In this document: one piece after another, positions 7,791 through 16,764 of the stretch
Position numbering within the stretch: position 1 is the stretch's first letter
Layout of the letters: every line of letters begins with the position of its first letter
Source of the DNA: Lonepinella koalarum
GTDB lineage: Bacteria; Pseudomonadota; Gammaproteobacteria; Enterobacterales; Pasteurellaceae
DNA: 64,000 nt
Reading direction: 5' to 3'
Assembly (NCBI RefSeq): GCF_004565475.1
Contig: NZ_SRHX01000002.1
Coordinates: 186,001-250,000, forward strand
The notes under the pieces: model-generated
The model's database searches: none
What the model was told of the DNA's origin: nothing
Seen by the model: the letters and a program-made list of their open reading frames with translations, nothing else
Translations under genes and position numbers: made by a program

Positions 7791-9704
7791 ATGATTCCTG
7801 AACTCGGTTTTATCGCCTTATTATTGGCTTTTTTCACATCTTTACTTTTAGCGATACTTCCGCAAATCGGTATTGCCAAAAATCATGCTATTTTGATCCG
7901 CAGTTCGTGGAATTTAAGCTACTTGTTAGGCATTTTTACCAGTATTTCACTGGGGGTATTAGCCTATTCTTTCGCCGTTGATGATTTTTCCCTAAGCTAT
8001 GTCGTCGCCCATTCCAATACGCAATTACCAATTTTTTATAAACTCGTGGCAGTGTGGGGCGGACACGAGGGGTCAATGCTATTTTGGCTTTTTGCCTTAA
8101 GTTTATGGGTGATGTTATTTGCCTATTTTAGCCGTCATATTGACCCCATTATTGCCAGTCGAACCCTTGCCATTTTGGGGTTAATTTTCTTGGGGTTAGC
8201 GATTTTTGTGGTGTATTTCTCCAATCCATTTATTCGCCAATTTCCCCTACCTCCTGAAGGACGAGATCTCAATCCGATGTTACAAGATATTGGTTTGATT
8301 TTTCATCCACCGTTACTTTATTTAGGTTATGTGGGTTTTGCTGTCAATTTTGCGTTAATGCTTGCTGCTTTAATCAGCGGATATTTAGATGCTGCGATGG
8401 CACGTTGGATTCGTCCGTGGGTATTGGTTTCGTGGCTTTTTTTAACACTCGGTATTATGCTTGGATCTTGGTGGGCATATTATGAACTGGGCTGGGGAGG
8501 CTGGTGGTTTTGGGATCCCGTGGAAAATGCGTCCTTAATGCCATGGTTATTAGGACTCGCTTTATTACATAGTTTATCCATTACCGAACAACGGGGCATT
8601 TTTAGTTATTGGAGCATTTTATTTTCATTATTGACCTTTGCATTCAGTGTATTAGGTACGTTTATCGTCCGTTCAGGCGTGCTGACTTCTGTGCATGCTT
8701 TTGCTATTGATGGCGAACGTGGCGCGGTGCTATTAATTTTATTTTTCTTACTCACCATGAGCTCGCTCACGTTATTCGCTTTTAAAACCAAATTACAGCA
8801 AAGTGCGGTGTATTTTTCCTTTTTTTCTAAAGAAAGTTTATTGCTTTTACTCAATATCCTGTTAACCATTGCCACCGTTAGCGTGTTTATTGGCACATTT
8901 TACCCGATACTATTTAGCGTACTTGGTTGGGGATCTATTTCCGTTGGCTCCCCTTATTTTAACAGTATTTTCTTGCCGTTAATTGTTTTGGCAATGATCA
9001 GCATGGTGCTGGTGTTAGCGACACATTGGCAGCGTTTTTCCCGCACTAAATTAGGTAAATATCTGCTGTTATTTTTGCCCTCTTTAATTATTGGCTACCT
9101 TCTTATTGAATATACGATCGCACAAGATGACAGCTTAAATTTTAATTTTACCGCCTTTATATTAATGAGTTTGGCAATGTGGTTATTGTTATCTACCTTA
9201 TCTTTACTTGGAAAAAATATCAGCCTACAACGTTTAGGGATGATTTTCGCACATAGTGGCGTCGCCGTTGCGGTGATTGGGGCAGTGATGTCCAGTTATT
9301 TTGCGACGGAAATAGGGGTACGACTTGCCCCGAAGCAAAGCCAAATGCTCAATGGTTACGAATTTCATTATCTGGGTTTTCGCAACGAAATCGGAGCCAA
9401 TTACACCAGTGAAAAAGCCCATTTTGAGATGTTAAAAAACGGTAAAAAAATCACCGCACTTTATCCCGAACGCCGTTATTATGATGTCCGTGCCATGAAT
9501 ATGTCAGAGGTAGGGATCGAGTGGGGTTTTTTAGGTGATATTTATATTGTAATGGGCGATAAACTCACGTCACAAAGCGGTATTGATGGTGAGTTTACTT
9601 TTCGCTTACATTATAAACCGTTTATCCGTTGGCTTTGGTTTGGTGGTATATTAATGGCATTAGGGGCATTATTCGCCACCGTTGGTTTACGCAAAGTGAG
9701 GTAG
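7791..9704 (+). CDS. nrfE: heme lyase NrfE (CcmF family)
   Basis: NrfE belongs to the CcmF cytochrome c maturation family and, with NrfF and NrfG, attaches heme to the atypical CWTCK motif of NrfA. The product is 637 residues and multi-pass. The heme-handling WWD domain is clear: GWGGWWFWDPVENASLMPWL near residue 234. Conserved stretches such as AVWGGHEGSMLFW near 82 and FIVRSGVLTSVHAFA near 290 match CcmF. The rest of the maturation set (thioredoxin-like protein, nrfF, nrfG) follows only after a 1.6-kb interruption containing an ATPase gene. Uptake signals lie at 8801 and 9453. Confidence 0.93.
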   Translation: MIPELGFIALLLAFFTSLLLAILPQIGIAKNHAILIRSSWNLSYLLGIFTSISLGVLAYSFAVDDFSLSYVVAHSNTQLPIFYKLVAVWGGHEGSMLFWLFALSLWVMLFAYFSRHIDPIIASRTLAILGLIFLGLAIFVVYFSNPFIRQFPLPPEGRDLNPMLQDIGLIFHPPLLYLGYVGFAVNFALMLAALISGYLDAAMARWIRPWVLVSWLFLTLGIMLGSWWAYYELGWGGWWFWDPVENASLMPWLLGLALLHSLSITEQRGIFSYWSILFSLLTFAFSVLGTFIVRSGVLTSVHAFAIDGERGAVLLILFFLLTMSSLTLFAFKTKLQQSAVYFSFFSKESLLLLLNILLTIATVSVFIGTFYPILFSVLGWGSISVGSPYFNSIFLPLIVLAMISMVLVLATHWQRFSRTKLGKYLLLFLPSLIIGYLLIEYTIAQDDSLNFNFTAFILMSLAMWLLLSTLSLLGKNISLQRLGMIFAHSGVAVAVIGAVMSSYFATEIGVRLAPKQSQMLNGYEFHYLGFRNEIGANYTSEKAHFEMLKNGKKITALYPERRYYDVRAMNMSEVGIEWGFLGDIYIVMGDKLTSQSGIDGEFTFRLHYKPFIRWLWFGGILMALGALFATVGLRKVR

Positions 9705-9754
9705 AAAATAGCTGATTTTTTCTAAGCTTTTGTGAAAGCACAAATTATTAAAAT

Positions 9755-9794
9755 GTTCATTATTATCAAACAATAGTGTTTGATAGTAATGAAC
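9755..9794. repeat. inverted repeat at the left border of the ATPase cassette
   Basis: GTTCATTATTATCAAACA (9755-9772) is followed after ATAG by TGTTTGATAGTAATGAAC (9777-9794); the arms are complementary at 17 of 18 positions. A third copy, TGTTTGATGTTAATGAAC, lies beyond the ATPase gene at 11183-11200 in inverted orientation to the first arm (16 of 18). These look like borders of an inserted unit. Confidence 0.65.
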
Positions 9795-9853
9795 ACTTTT
9801 TGCGTCTATGTCGTATTTGAGTTAAAATAGTTTCCATTATTAATGAATACTAT

Positions 9854-9872
9854 TGTTTGATGGTATCAAACA
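9854..9872. repeat. palindrome TGTTTGAT-N3-ATCAAACA before the ATPase gene
   Basis: The sequence is a perfect 8+8 palindrome built from the inner half (TGTTTGAT) of the border repeats at 9755-9794 and 11183-11200. It lies 27 bases before the likely ATPase start, where it could be an operator or a recognition site of the encoded protein. Its role is inferred. Confidence 0.5.
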
Positions 9873-9898
9873 CTGTTGGGAAAGTTGGGGAAATGGCT

Positions 9899-11110
9899 AT
9901 GATTTTAAAGTCTGATTTGCTTGAATGTATTGCAAGTCAAAGCGAGCGGTTACAGGGCTTGGAGAGTTATCCACGTAAAATGTTGGCACAAATTCGTCAG
10001 TTGCCTGATTTTGCATTGATAGTATCGGGTATTCGCCGCAGTGGGAAAAGTACGCTTTTAATGCAGTTGATTGCGAAACATACAAAAAATGATTACCTTT
10101 TTTTGAATTTTGACACGCCACAGCTATTTGATTTTGAGTTTAATGATTTTGCATTGCTTGATGAGATTATTCAAGAAAAGTCCGATTTAATTACATTGTA
10201 TTTTGATGAAATTCAAGTGGTTGAAGGTTGGGAAGTGTATGTGCGTGGTAAGCTCGATCAGGGGTATCAAGTGGTCGTTACTGGCTCAAATGCATCTTTG
10301 TTAAGCCGAGAATTAGGCACAAAACTCACTGGGCGATATATTAGTAAAGAATTATTTCCATTCTCTTTTGTGGAATTTTGTGAATATTTAGATTTTGCCC
10401 TAAATAGCCAAGCACTTGATGAATATTTAATGGTAGGAGGATTTCCACAATATTTAAAGTTACGCGATGAAGAGATTTTAAATACCTTGCTTAATGATAT
10501 TCTTTATCGCGATATTATAGTGCGTTTTGGTATTCGTGATGATCGTTCAATGAAACGTTTAACATTATTCTTGGCAGGCAATATCGGTAATTTAATTTCT
10601 GCAAATAAATTAAAACAAAGTTTGGAAGTAAAAAGCACATCAACGGTACAGGAATATTTAAATTATTTAGAACAAGCCTATTTCATTCAGCTTGTACCTA
10701 AATTTTCGTATTCCTATAAAAATCAGTTGGTTAATCCAAGAAAAGTGTATTTTATTGATAATGGATTACAGCAAGCTATTTCACCGTCATTTAGCCAAGA
10801 TAAAAGGAGAAAATTAGAAAATGCGGTATTTTGGGAATTACGCCGACAATATAAAGAAATTTATTATTACAATGAAAATAATAAAGAGTGTGACTTTGTA
10901 GTGTGTAAGAATAGTCAGCCTATTTTGCTTATTCAAGTTTGTTGGCAGTTAAATGCCGAAAATCGTGAGCGAGAGCAAAATGGGTTGCTTGATGCGATGG
11001 GCTATTTCAAGTTAGATCAAGGCGTGATTATCAGCTTTGATCAGCAAGATAAGCTGATCGTTGGGGATAAAATGATTGAAGTCGTGCCGTTTTGGCAGTT
11101 TTTTAAATAG
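9899..11110 (+). CDS. AAA family ATPase with C-terminal DUF4143 domain
   Basis: The product is a P-loop ATPase of the AAA_14/DUF4143 type. It shows a Walker A loop GIRRSGKSTLL near residue 43, a Walker B LYFDEIQ near 100 and a sensor-like VVTGSNASLL near 128, then a C-terminal DUF4143/nuclease-like part including KECDFVV near 340. The molecular role of the family is unknown. I start at ATG 9899 with GGGGAA six bases before it; ATG 9893 and a longer opening from 9857 are possible. The gene interrupts the nrfE to nrfG order and is bordered by copies of a GTTCATTA-ATCAAACA inverted repeat, so it looks like a mobile cassette. Confidence 0.85.
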   Translation: MILKSDLLECIASQSERLQGLESYPRKMLAQIRQLPDFALIVSGIRRSGKSTLLMQLIAKHTKNDYLFLNFDTPQLFDFEFNDFALLDEIIQEKSDLITLYFDEIQVVEGWEVYVRGKLDQGYQVVVTGSNASLLSRELGTKLTGRYISKELFPFSFVEFCEYLDFALNSQALDEYLMVGGFPQYLKLRDEEILNTLLNDILYRDIIVRFGIRDDRSMKRLTLFLAGNIGNLISANKLKQSLEVKSTSTVQEYLNYLEQAYFIQLVPKFSYSYKNQLVNPRKVYFIDNGLQQAISPSFSQDKRRKLENAVFWELRRQYKEIYYYNENNKECDFVVCKNSQPILLIQVCWQLNAENREREQNGLLDAMGYFKLDQGVIISFDQQDKLIVGDKMIEVVPFWQFFK

Positions 11111-11182
11111 CTTATTCAAAATATCCGTCCAAATTTCATATCAAAATACAAAATTGGGGCGGGCTTTACTATTGAACAATAA

Positions 11183-11200
11183 TGTTTGATGTTAATGAAC
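11183..11200 (-). repeat. inverted repeat at the right border of the ATPase cassette
   Basis: TGTTTGATGTTAATGAAC is the inverted counterpart of GTTCATTATTATCAAACA at 9755-9772, agreeing at 16 of 18 positions. With the left copies it brackets the ATPase gene as a unit of about 1.45 kb. A T-run follows. Confidence 0.6.
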
Positions 11201-11308
11201 GCTTTTTTGTTAGGTAAATTTTGCTTTTGTTTCTATCCCGTGTAAAATTGGTTTACATGTATTCACTGACTATTAATGGCGTGGGGAACGCTTTAGGATT
11301 ACGCCAAA

Positions 11309-11839
11309 ATGAACAACAAAAAAATCTTATTTTTTATACCCTTATTGCTTGTGTTAGCAATCTGCATGTTGTTATTTCAAGGCTTACAACAAGATCCAAA
11401 AAAAATTGCATCCGCTTTAATTGATCGTCCGGTGCCAGAATTTTTTCAAGCAAGTCTAGATGATAATAATCGTATTTTAAACAACAAGGATTTACCAAAA
11501 GCACCTTATTTAATCAATGTGTGGGGCAGTTGGTGTTATTTTTGTCGTTTAGAACACAAACATCTTTTAGCCTTAGCCGAACAAAATATCAATATTGTCG
11601 GGCTAAATTACCGCGATAAGCCACAAAGTGCGGTGGAATATTTACGAAAATTTGGCAATCCTTTTGTATTAAATATTAATGATAGTCAGGGCAAATTAGC
11701 CATGCAATTAGGTGTGGACGGTGCCCCTGAAACCTACATTGTGGATAAACACGGCATTATCCGTTATCGTCATTCAGGAGCATTTGATGATGAGATTATG
11801 CAAAAAGTGATTTTGCCCGAATTAGAAAAATGGAAATAA
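11309..11839 (+). CDS. thioredoxin-like disulfide reductase of cytochrome c maturation (DsbE/CcmG/NrfX type)
   Basis: The 176-residue protein has one N-terminal membrane anchor (FFIPLLLVLAICMLLF) and a periplasmic thioredoxin fold. The active site WGSWCYFCRLEH is near residue 77 and the cis-proline region VDGAPETYIVD near 137. Proteins of this family keep apocytochrome heme-motif cysteines reduced. It opens the group thioredoxin-nrfF-nrfG, with nrfF starting four bases after its stop, so it should serve NrfA maturation. The usual continuity with nrfE is lost because the ATPase cassette lies upstream. An uptake signal lies at 11626-11634. Confidence 0.9.
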   Translation: MNNKKILFFIPLLLVLAICMLLFQGLQQDPKKIASALIDRPVPEFFQASLDDNNRILNNKDLPKAPYLINVWGSWCYFCRLEHKHLLALAEQNINIVGLNYRDKPQSAVEYLRKFGNPFVLNINDSQGKLAMQLGVDGAPETYIVDKHGIIRYRHSGAFDDEIMQKVILPELEKWK

Positions 11840-11843
11840 TAAG

Positions 11844-12302
11844 ATGCGATATTTAATGCTATTTTTACTTTTTCTTATCAGTTTTGCTCGCGCCGAAATG
11901 GTAGATACTTTCCAGTTTAAAAATCAGCAAGATCGCACCCGAGCGGTGGCATTGGCGAAATCCTTGCGTTGTCCACAATGCCAAAATCAAAATCTGGTGG
12001 AATCTAATTCACCAATTGCGTACGATTTACGCCTTGAAGTGTATAAAATGGTGGATGATGGCAAAACCGATCAGCAGATTATTGATGTAATGACCTCTCG
12101 TTTTGGCAATTTTGTGTTGTATAAACCGCCATTACAATGGACGACCGCCTTATTATGGGGGGCGCCGATAGTATTACTGATTTTAGGCATGGGGTTAATG
12201 TTTCACTATGTGCGAAAACGTAGCCAAATTCAGATCAAAAACACCGTACTTTCTGATAAACAACAGCAAGTCTTACAACAGTTATTAGAGAAAAAACAAT
12301 GA
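11844..12302 (+). CDS. nrfF: cytochrome c-type biogenesis protein NrfF (CcmH family)
   Basis: NrfF is a membrane-anchored thiol-disulfide protein that acts with NrfE and NrfG in attaching heme to NrfA. After a short signal peptide the diagnostic LRCPQCQNQN appears near residue 41, the CcmH/CycL redox motif. A single hydrophobic span near residue 105 anchors the C-terminus. Length 152 fits. The stop overlaps nrfG by four bases (ATGA). Confidence 0.93.
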   Translation: MRYLMLFLLFLISFARAEMVDTFQFKNQQDRTRAVALAKSLRCPQCQNQNLVESNSPIAYDLRLEVYKMVDDGKTDQQIIDVMTSRFGNFVLYKPPLQWTTALLWGAPIVLLILGMGLMFHYVRKRSQIQIKNTVLSDKQQQVLQQLLEKKQ

Positions 12303-13141
12303 ATACAGATTTGTCATTTTTATGGATTGGTATTGCTATTTTTGCCTTAATTGGCTTACTGTTATTTGTCCCTTTGGGACGAAAAATAGATTGGCACAGA
12401 AATTACCGCCAACAAAAAAATATTGAATTATATCAACAACAAATGGCATCAAATCCCAACACAGCACTCACCAATGAATTTAGTCAACGATTATTAGCAG
12501 ATGAGCAAATTTTACAACAACAAGCTGATTCTCAAGTAAACAGTGCGGTGTATTTTTCGCCGATTTTTACTCCCATTTTATGGTTGGTGCTATTTACGTT
12601 GCCGTTAGCTTATTATTTTTCATTGGATCGCTTGAATGATGTGCAACAAGGTAAACAAGATTTCAAACAAAAGCAACATCAATTAAGTACCGCAACAGTG
12701 AATCGTAAAAATGATGATTATATTATTTCCATTCAACAAAAATTACGTCAAGATCCCAATGATAGCGACCGTTGGTTTGAACTCGGGCAAGCCTATCTGT
12801 TAAATAACGAATTTGAGAATGCGTTAATTGCTTATGGCAATGCGGAGCAATTAGTAGGTAGTAAAGCCAATATTTTAGGACAAGCCGCTACCGCCCTTTA
12901 TTATCAAGCCGGGCAAAAAATCACGCCTAAAACCCAGCAGTTGATTGAAACAGCGTTACAACAAGATCCCAACGAAACTGCTAGCCTTTCCCTATTGGCA
13001 TCGGATGCTTTTTTGAAAACCGATTACGCGAATGCGCTAAAATATTGGCAACGCTTGTTAGACAGTGGACGAAGCGAAGTCGATCGGCGAAAAACGATTG
13101 AGAGTATGCAAATGGCGGAAAAGTTATTAAAGACAAAATAG
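12299..13141 (+). CDS. nrfG: formate-dependent nitrite reductase complex subunit NrfG (TPR, CcmI-like)
   Basis: NrfG is the TPR-containing chaperone of the NrfEFG heme lyase and presents the NrfA C-terminus. The 280-residue protein has two N-proximal membrane spans (near residues 8-26 and 95-112) separated by a CcmI-like segment. Tetratricopeptide-type helices follow, such as DSDRWFELGQAYLLNNEFENA near 154. This is the longer CcmI-like form. It overlaps nrfF by four bases and ends the nrf cluster. Confidence 0.9.
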   Translation: MNTDLSFLWIGIAIFALIGLLLFVPLGRKIDWHRNYRQQKNIELYQQQMASNPNTALTNEFSQRLLADEQILQQQADSQVNSAVYFSPIFTPILWLVLFTLPLAYYFSLDRLNDVQQGKQDFKQKQHQLSTATVNRKNDDYIISIQQKLRQDPNDSDRWFELGQAYLLNNEFENALIAYGNAEQLVGSKANILGQAATALYYQAGQKITPKTQQLIETALQQDPNETASLSLLASDAFLKTDYANALKYWQRLLDSGRSEVDRRKTIESMQMAEKLLKTK

Positions 13142-13256
13142 GTTATTAAATAATCTGTTTACACTTTTTTCTTTGGAAAAATGTGATTTTTAGCATTTTT
13201 TCGTAGGAAAACGTGTAATATCTATTTTAACTAGACAAAATTTAAATAAATATTTA

Positions 13257-14468
13257 ATGAATCATTATAGTAGAACTATTGTTATCGGTGCCGGTGCTGC
13301 TGGGCTGTTTTGTGCGGCTGAACTTGCGAAGAAGTGCGGTCAAAATGTGACAATTTTAGACAGTGGTAAAAAAACTGGGCGCAAGATTTTGATGTCGGGA
13401 GGTGGATTTTGTAATTTTACCAACCTTGATGTTCGACCAAGCCATTATCTTTCGCAAAATCCCCATTTTGTGAAATCTGCTTTGGCAAGATTCACTCAAT
13501 GGGATTTTATTAGTTTAGTCAATGAATATGGCATTGCCTATCATGAAAAAGCTGACGGACAGCTTTTTTGTGATAATTCGGCACAAGATATTGTCGATTT
13601 ACTCGAAGATCAATGTAAAAAGGGTAACGTCAATATCCAGTTACGCCAGCAAATAGATGGGGTAGAACGAGTTGAAAATGATTCAAGAGTTCGTTTTAAA
13701 GTGCGTGCTAACGGCGCAGATTGGGCGTGCCAAAATTTAGTGATTGCCACAGGTGGGCTTTCCATGCCAGCCTTAGGGGCATCACCTTTTGGTTATAAAG
13801 TTGCTGAACAATTTGCCATTCCCATCATTCCGCCAAGAGCCAGCCTTGTGCCTTTTACTTACCTAGAAAATGACAAAATTTTCACCGCACTTTCGGGTAT
13901 TTCGCTTGATGTGAATGTGGGTTTTGGCAATCAAGCGTTTCGGGGCGATATGCTATTTACCCATCGAGGACTATCGGGACCTGCTATTTTGCAAATTTCT
14001 AATTATTGGCAACCAAATGAAAGCATCAGGATTGATTTATTACCAAACCAGTCTATTGTTGATTTTATTATGGAACTTAAAGCAACTTCGCCAAATATGC
14101 TGTTAAAAACAGTCTTAAGTCAGCTATTGCCTAAGCGGTTAGTGGATTTATGGATTGAATATCAACGCTTGGCTATCGGCAATAAAGCCCTCGCTCAAAT
14201 AAGCAAAGCCGATTTGCAAATACTTGATTTACTGATTCATCAATGGCAATTTCAACCCAACGGCACGGAAGGTTATCGCACGGCAGAAGTAACGTTAGGT
14301 GGGGTGGATACGCAATATATTTCATCTAAAACCATGCAAGCAAATAATGTGCTAGGTCTATATTTTATCGGCGAAGTGTTGGACGTCACAGGCTGGCTTG
14401 GTGGTTATAATTTCCAATGGGCGTGGAGTTCGGCTTATGCTTGTGCTAGGGCTATTGCGGAAAGTTAG
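13257..14468 (+). CDS. HI0933/YhiN-family flavoprotein (NAD(P)/FAD-dependent oxidoreductase)
   Basis: The product has an N-terminal FAD-binding dinucleotide fold, VIGAGAAGLFCAAELAKKCG near residue 9. The family segment GRKILMSGGGFCNFTNLD (near 42) and the C-terminal GLYFIGEVLDVTGWLGGYNFQWAWSSA (split here: GEVLDVTGWLGGYN, near 374) mark the HI0933 family. The 403-residue length is typical. The physiological substrate is not established for most members. It lies 115 bases after nrfG; in H. influenzae the HI0933 gene is also near nrf maturation genes. No clear ribosome binding site precedes the ATG. Uptake signals at 13332 and 13884. Confidence 0.9.
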   Translation: MNHYSRTIVIGAGAAGLFCAAELAKKCGQNVTILDSGKKTGRKILMSGGGFCNFTNLDVRPSHYLSQNPHFVKSALARFTQWDFISLVNEYGIAYHEKADGQLFCDNSAQDIVDLLEDQCKKGNVNIQLRQQIDGVERVENDSRVRFKVRANGADWACQNLVIATGGLSMPALGASPFGYKVAEQFAIPIIPPRASLVPFTYLENDKIFTALSGISLDVNVGFGNQAFRGDMLFTHRGLSGPAILQISNYWQPNESIRIDLLPNQSIVDFIMELKATSPNMLLKTVLSQLLPKRLVDLWIEYQRLAIGNKALAQISKADLQILDLLIHQWQFQPNGTEGYRTAEVTLGGVDTQYISSKTMQANNVLGLYFIGEVLDVTGWLGGYNFQWAWSSAYACARAIAES

Positions 14469-14539
14469 TCGTGTGATTTATGTGAATTTAAGGTATAATA
14501 TTTGAAACTTAAACGGTCATTAAACAGTAAGGATTACAG

Positions 14540-14860
14540 ATGAAATATTATGAATTAAACAAAAATAGTCCGTATTATTCTTATATGCAAAATACCAGTG
14601 TTGAGAATAGTTTGACTACTGAAGAAAAAGATTATTTGTATCGTACGCAACTGGCAGGTATTTTATTTGGTATGTATGAGCAATGTCACTATTCCGAAGA
14701 TGAGAAAAATTATGCCATTTATGCGATATTAAATAAGGTGGATAGTGAAACTGCATTTAATAATATGCAACGAGCAGATGGTCTGTCGGAAGTTGATTTC
14801 GTCGCAGTGAATAATAAGCAAATAGCATATCATCATTTAGTTAAAGCGGGAATACTATGA
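14540..14860 (+). CDS. small protein upstream of Fic, possible partner/antitoxin
   Basis: I do not recognise this 106-residue protein by family. It is acidic and probably helical, with no signal peptide or membrane span. A good -10 (TATAAT, 14494-14499) and GTAAGG before the ATG support expression. Its stop overlaps the start of the downstream fic reading frame by four bases (CTATGA), the layout of a class I Fic toxin-antitoxin pair. I looked for the inhibitory motif [S/T]xxxE[G/N] of known Fic antitoxins and did not find a clean match. The antitoxin role is therefore inferred from position only. Confidence 0.7.
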   Translation: MKYYELNKNSPYYSYMQNTSVENSLTTEEKDYLYRTQLAGILFGMYEQCHYSEDEKNYAIYAILNKVDSETAFNNMQRADGLSEVDFVAVNNKQIAYHHLVKAGIL

Positions 14861-15568
14861 ATGATTGTTATTTATCCTTTAAAAATATAGGTGATGATAA
14901 TGAAGAACGTTTTAATCAATATTATATTCCCGGTACAAAAGTATTAAGAAATTTCCTAAATATTACTAATAGTAAAAAATTAAGAGCTTATGAACAACGG
15001 CTAGTTTTGTTAAATTATGCTAAAGCGATTAATGTCAATAAAACTTATGACTTTGAACATATTATAGCTATTCATCAGGCATTATTTGGTAATATTTACC
15101 CTTTTGCTGGTGAACTAAGACAAGCCAATATGGGAAAAACGATTCAGGGTGAAGTGTATTATCAAGGTAATAAAAATTCAATGTTCCTTGACTACACAGA
15201 ACTGCCTTATCACATCGCTCATTTCAATCATTATATCAAATCAAAAAATTATCTTTCAGGCATTAAAGATAAACTGGTTTTTGCTAAAGAGTTATGTGAT
15301 GTTTATTAATGATATTCACGCTTTTAGAGAGGGGAATGGCAGAACACAAAATGAGTTTATACGTCAGTTAGCAGAAAAGAATGGATTTATTCTCAATGTG
15401 GAAAATGCAATGAATAAATTTAAACAACAGGGTATAAATTATTACCAATGGTTTTATCATTATCAGCTAAATAATCAAAAAGATGAGATATTACATAATT
15501 TATTTCTAGATCATATAAAAACACTTGATGAATATAAACAAATAATGAAACTAAATTTATTACCATGA
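14857..15568 (+). pseudogene. Fic-domain AMP-transferase, split by a frameshift
   Basis: Two overlapping frames together encode one Fic protein of about 237 residues. The first (14857-15309) carries the upstream part, including IYPFAGELRQANMGK, and ends at a stop just after KELCDVY. The second frame continues with INDIHAFREGNGRTQNEFIR, the catalytic Fic loop (HxFxEGNGR), and runs to 15568. The break lies between about 15290 and 15307. Functional Fic proteins transfer AMP or a related group to target proteins. As written, the toxin cannot be made without frameshifting, so the gene is either inactivated, phase-switched, or carries a sequencing error. It overlaps the small upstream gene by four bases. 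Confidence 0.8.
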
Positions 15569-15581
15569 AAAAGGACAGATT

Positions 15582-16670
15582 ATGAAAAACAAAACCTTAC
15601 CATTGCACGCCGACACCGTTGGTTCTTATTTACGCTCAGATGCGTGGAAACAAGCTCATGCCGATTTTAAAGCGGGTAAAATTTCCCTTGAACAGCGTAA
15701 TGACATCGTTGAACAGGAGGTGAAAAAACTTGTGCAAGCACAATTAGATGCAGGGATTCAAGTGGTCACGGACGGCGAATATCACCGTTCTTGGTGGCAT
15801 ATTGATTTCTTAGAAAATCTAAATGGCATTGAAGGTTATGTGCCAGAAAAAGCCTATGCTTTCAAAGGGGTGGAAGTGCGACCTTATAATACTCGTTGTT
15901 GTGGTAAGGTGGCGTGGAATGAAAATCACCCGTTCTTAGAACACTTCAAAAAATTCAATGCCATTGTAGGTGGTCGTGCGGTGGCAAAATTTACTATTCC
16001 TAGCCCGAATCAATTAATGTATCCAGCTCAGTGGGATCACGGCGTTTATGCCAATCGTGAAGAATTTGCCAAAGACGTGCAACAGGCGTATAAACAAGCC
16101 ATTCAAGCCTTTTATGATCTGGGTTGTCGTTATTTGCAAATTGATGATGTGTATTGGGGATCGCTGTGTAATAACCATGATCAACCGACTTTTGCGGCGG
16201 ATAAAGCCCAAGCGGTGGCAAATATTCAAGCCATTCTTGCCGATAAACCAGCGGATATGGCAATTACTACGCATGTTTGTCGGGGTAACTATAAATCATC
16301 TTATTTATTAACCGGAGCTTACGATCCGATTGCAGATGGTTTATTCGCTCAAACTAATTATGACGGTTATTTCTTAGAATATGATGATGAGCGTTCTGGC
16401 GGTTTTGAGCCGTTAAAACACTTTGCGGGCAATAAAGGGCGTGTGGTGTTGGGTTTGATTAGCTCAAAATTCCCTGAATTAGAAGATAAAGATCAAATCA
16501 AAGCTCGCATTGCGGAAGCCGCTAAATATGTGCCGTTGGAGCAACTTTGCTTAAGCCCACAATGTGGTTTTGCATCCACTGAAGAAGGTAACGTGATGAC
16601 CGAAGCACAGCAATGGGCGAAAGTGCGACACGTGGAAGAGATAGCGAGAGAAGTTTGGGGGGAAGATTAG
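15582..16670 (+). CDS. MetE C-terminal-domain family cobalamin-independent methyltransferase
   Basis: The 362-residue protein corresponds to the catalytic C-terminal domain of MetE and resembles the stand-alone YxjG/YxjH-type proteins. Zinc/homocysteine-site elements are visible: HADTVGSYLR at the N-terminus, LQIDDVYWG near 185, ITTHVCRGNYKS near 230 with His and Cys ligands, and SPQCGFAST near 327 with the second Cys. It probably transfers a methyl group to homocysteine from a small donor rather than the folate used by full-length MetE, but the donor cannot be told from sequence. AAGGA precedes the ATG. A strong terminator follows. It is unrelated to its Fic and VapBC neighbours. Confidence 0.85.
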   Translation: MKNKTLPLHADTVGSYLRSDAWKQAHADFKAGKISLEQRNDIVEQEVKKLVQAQLDAGIQVVTDGEYHRSWWHIDFLENLNGIEGYVPEKAYAFKGVEVRPYNTRCCGKVAWNENHPFLEHFKKFNAIVGGRAVAKFTIPSPNQLMYPAQWDHGVYANREEFAKDVQQAYKQAIQAFYDLGCRYLQIDDVYWGSLCNNHDQPTFAADKAQAVANIQAILADKPADMAITTHVCRGNYKSSYLLTGAYDPIADGLFAQTNYDGYFLEYDDERSGGFEPLKHFAGNKGRVVLGLISSKFPELEDKDQIKARIAEAAKYVPLEQLCLSPQCGFASTEEGNVMTEAQQWAKVRHVEEIAREVWGED

Positions 16671-16700
16671 TTCTTCGATCTACTTTTCTTGAAAATACAA

Positions 16701-16730
16701 AAAATAGCCTATTTATTAGGCTATTTTATT
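16701..16730. terminator. terminator between the MetE-like gene and vapC
   Basis: AAAATAGCCT (16701-16710) pairs perfectly with AGGCTATTTT (16718-16727) across a seven-base loop. T- and A-rich tails on both sides make it a likely bidirectional terminator for the convergent genes. Confidence 0.8.
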
Positions 16731-16764
16731 TCACTCTAAGAAAAATGGAGATGGAATACGGATT

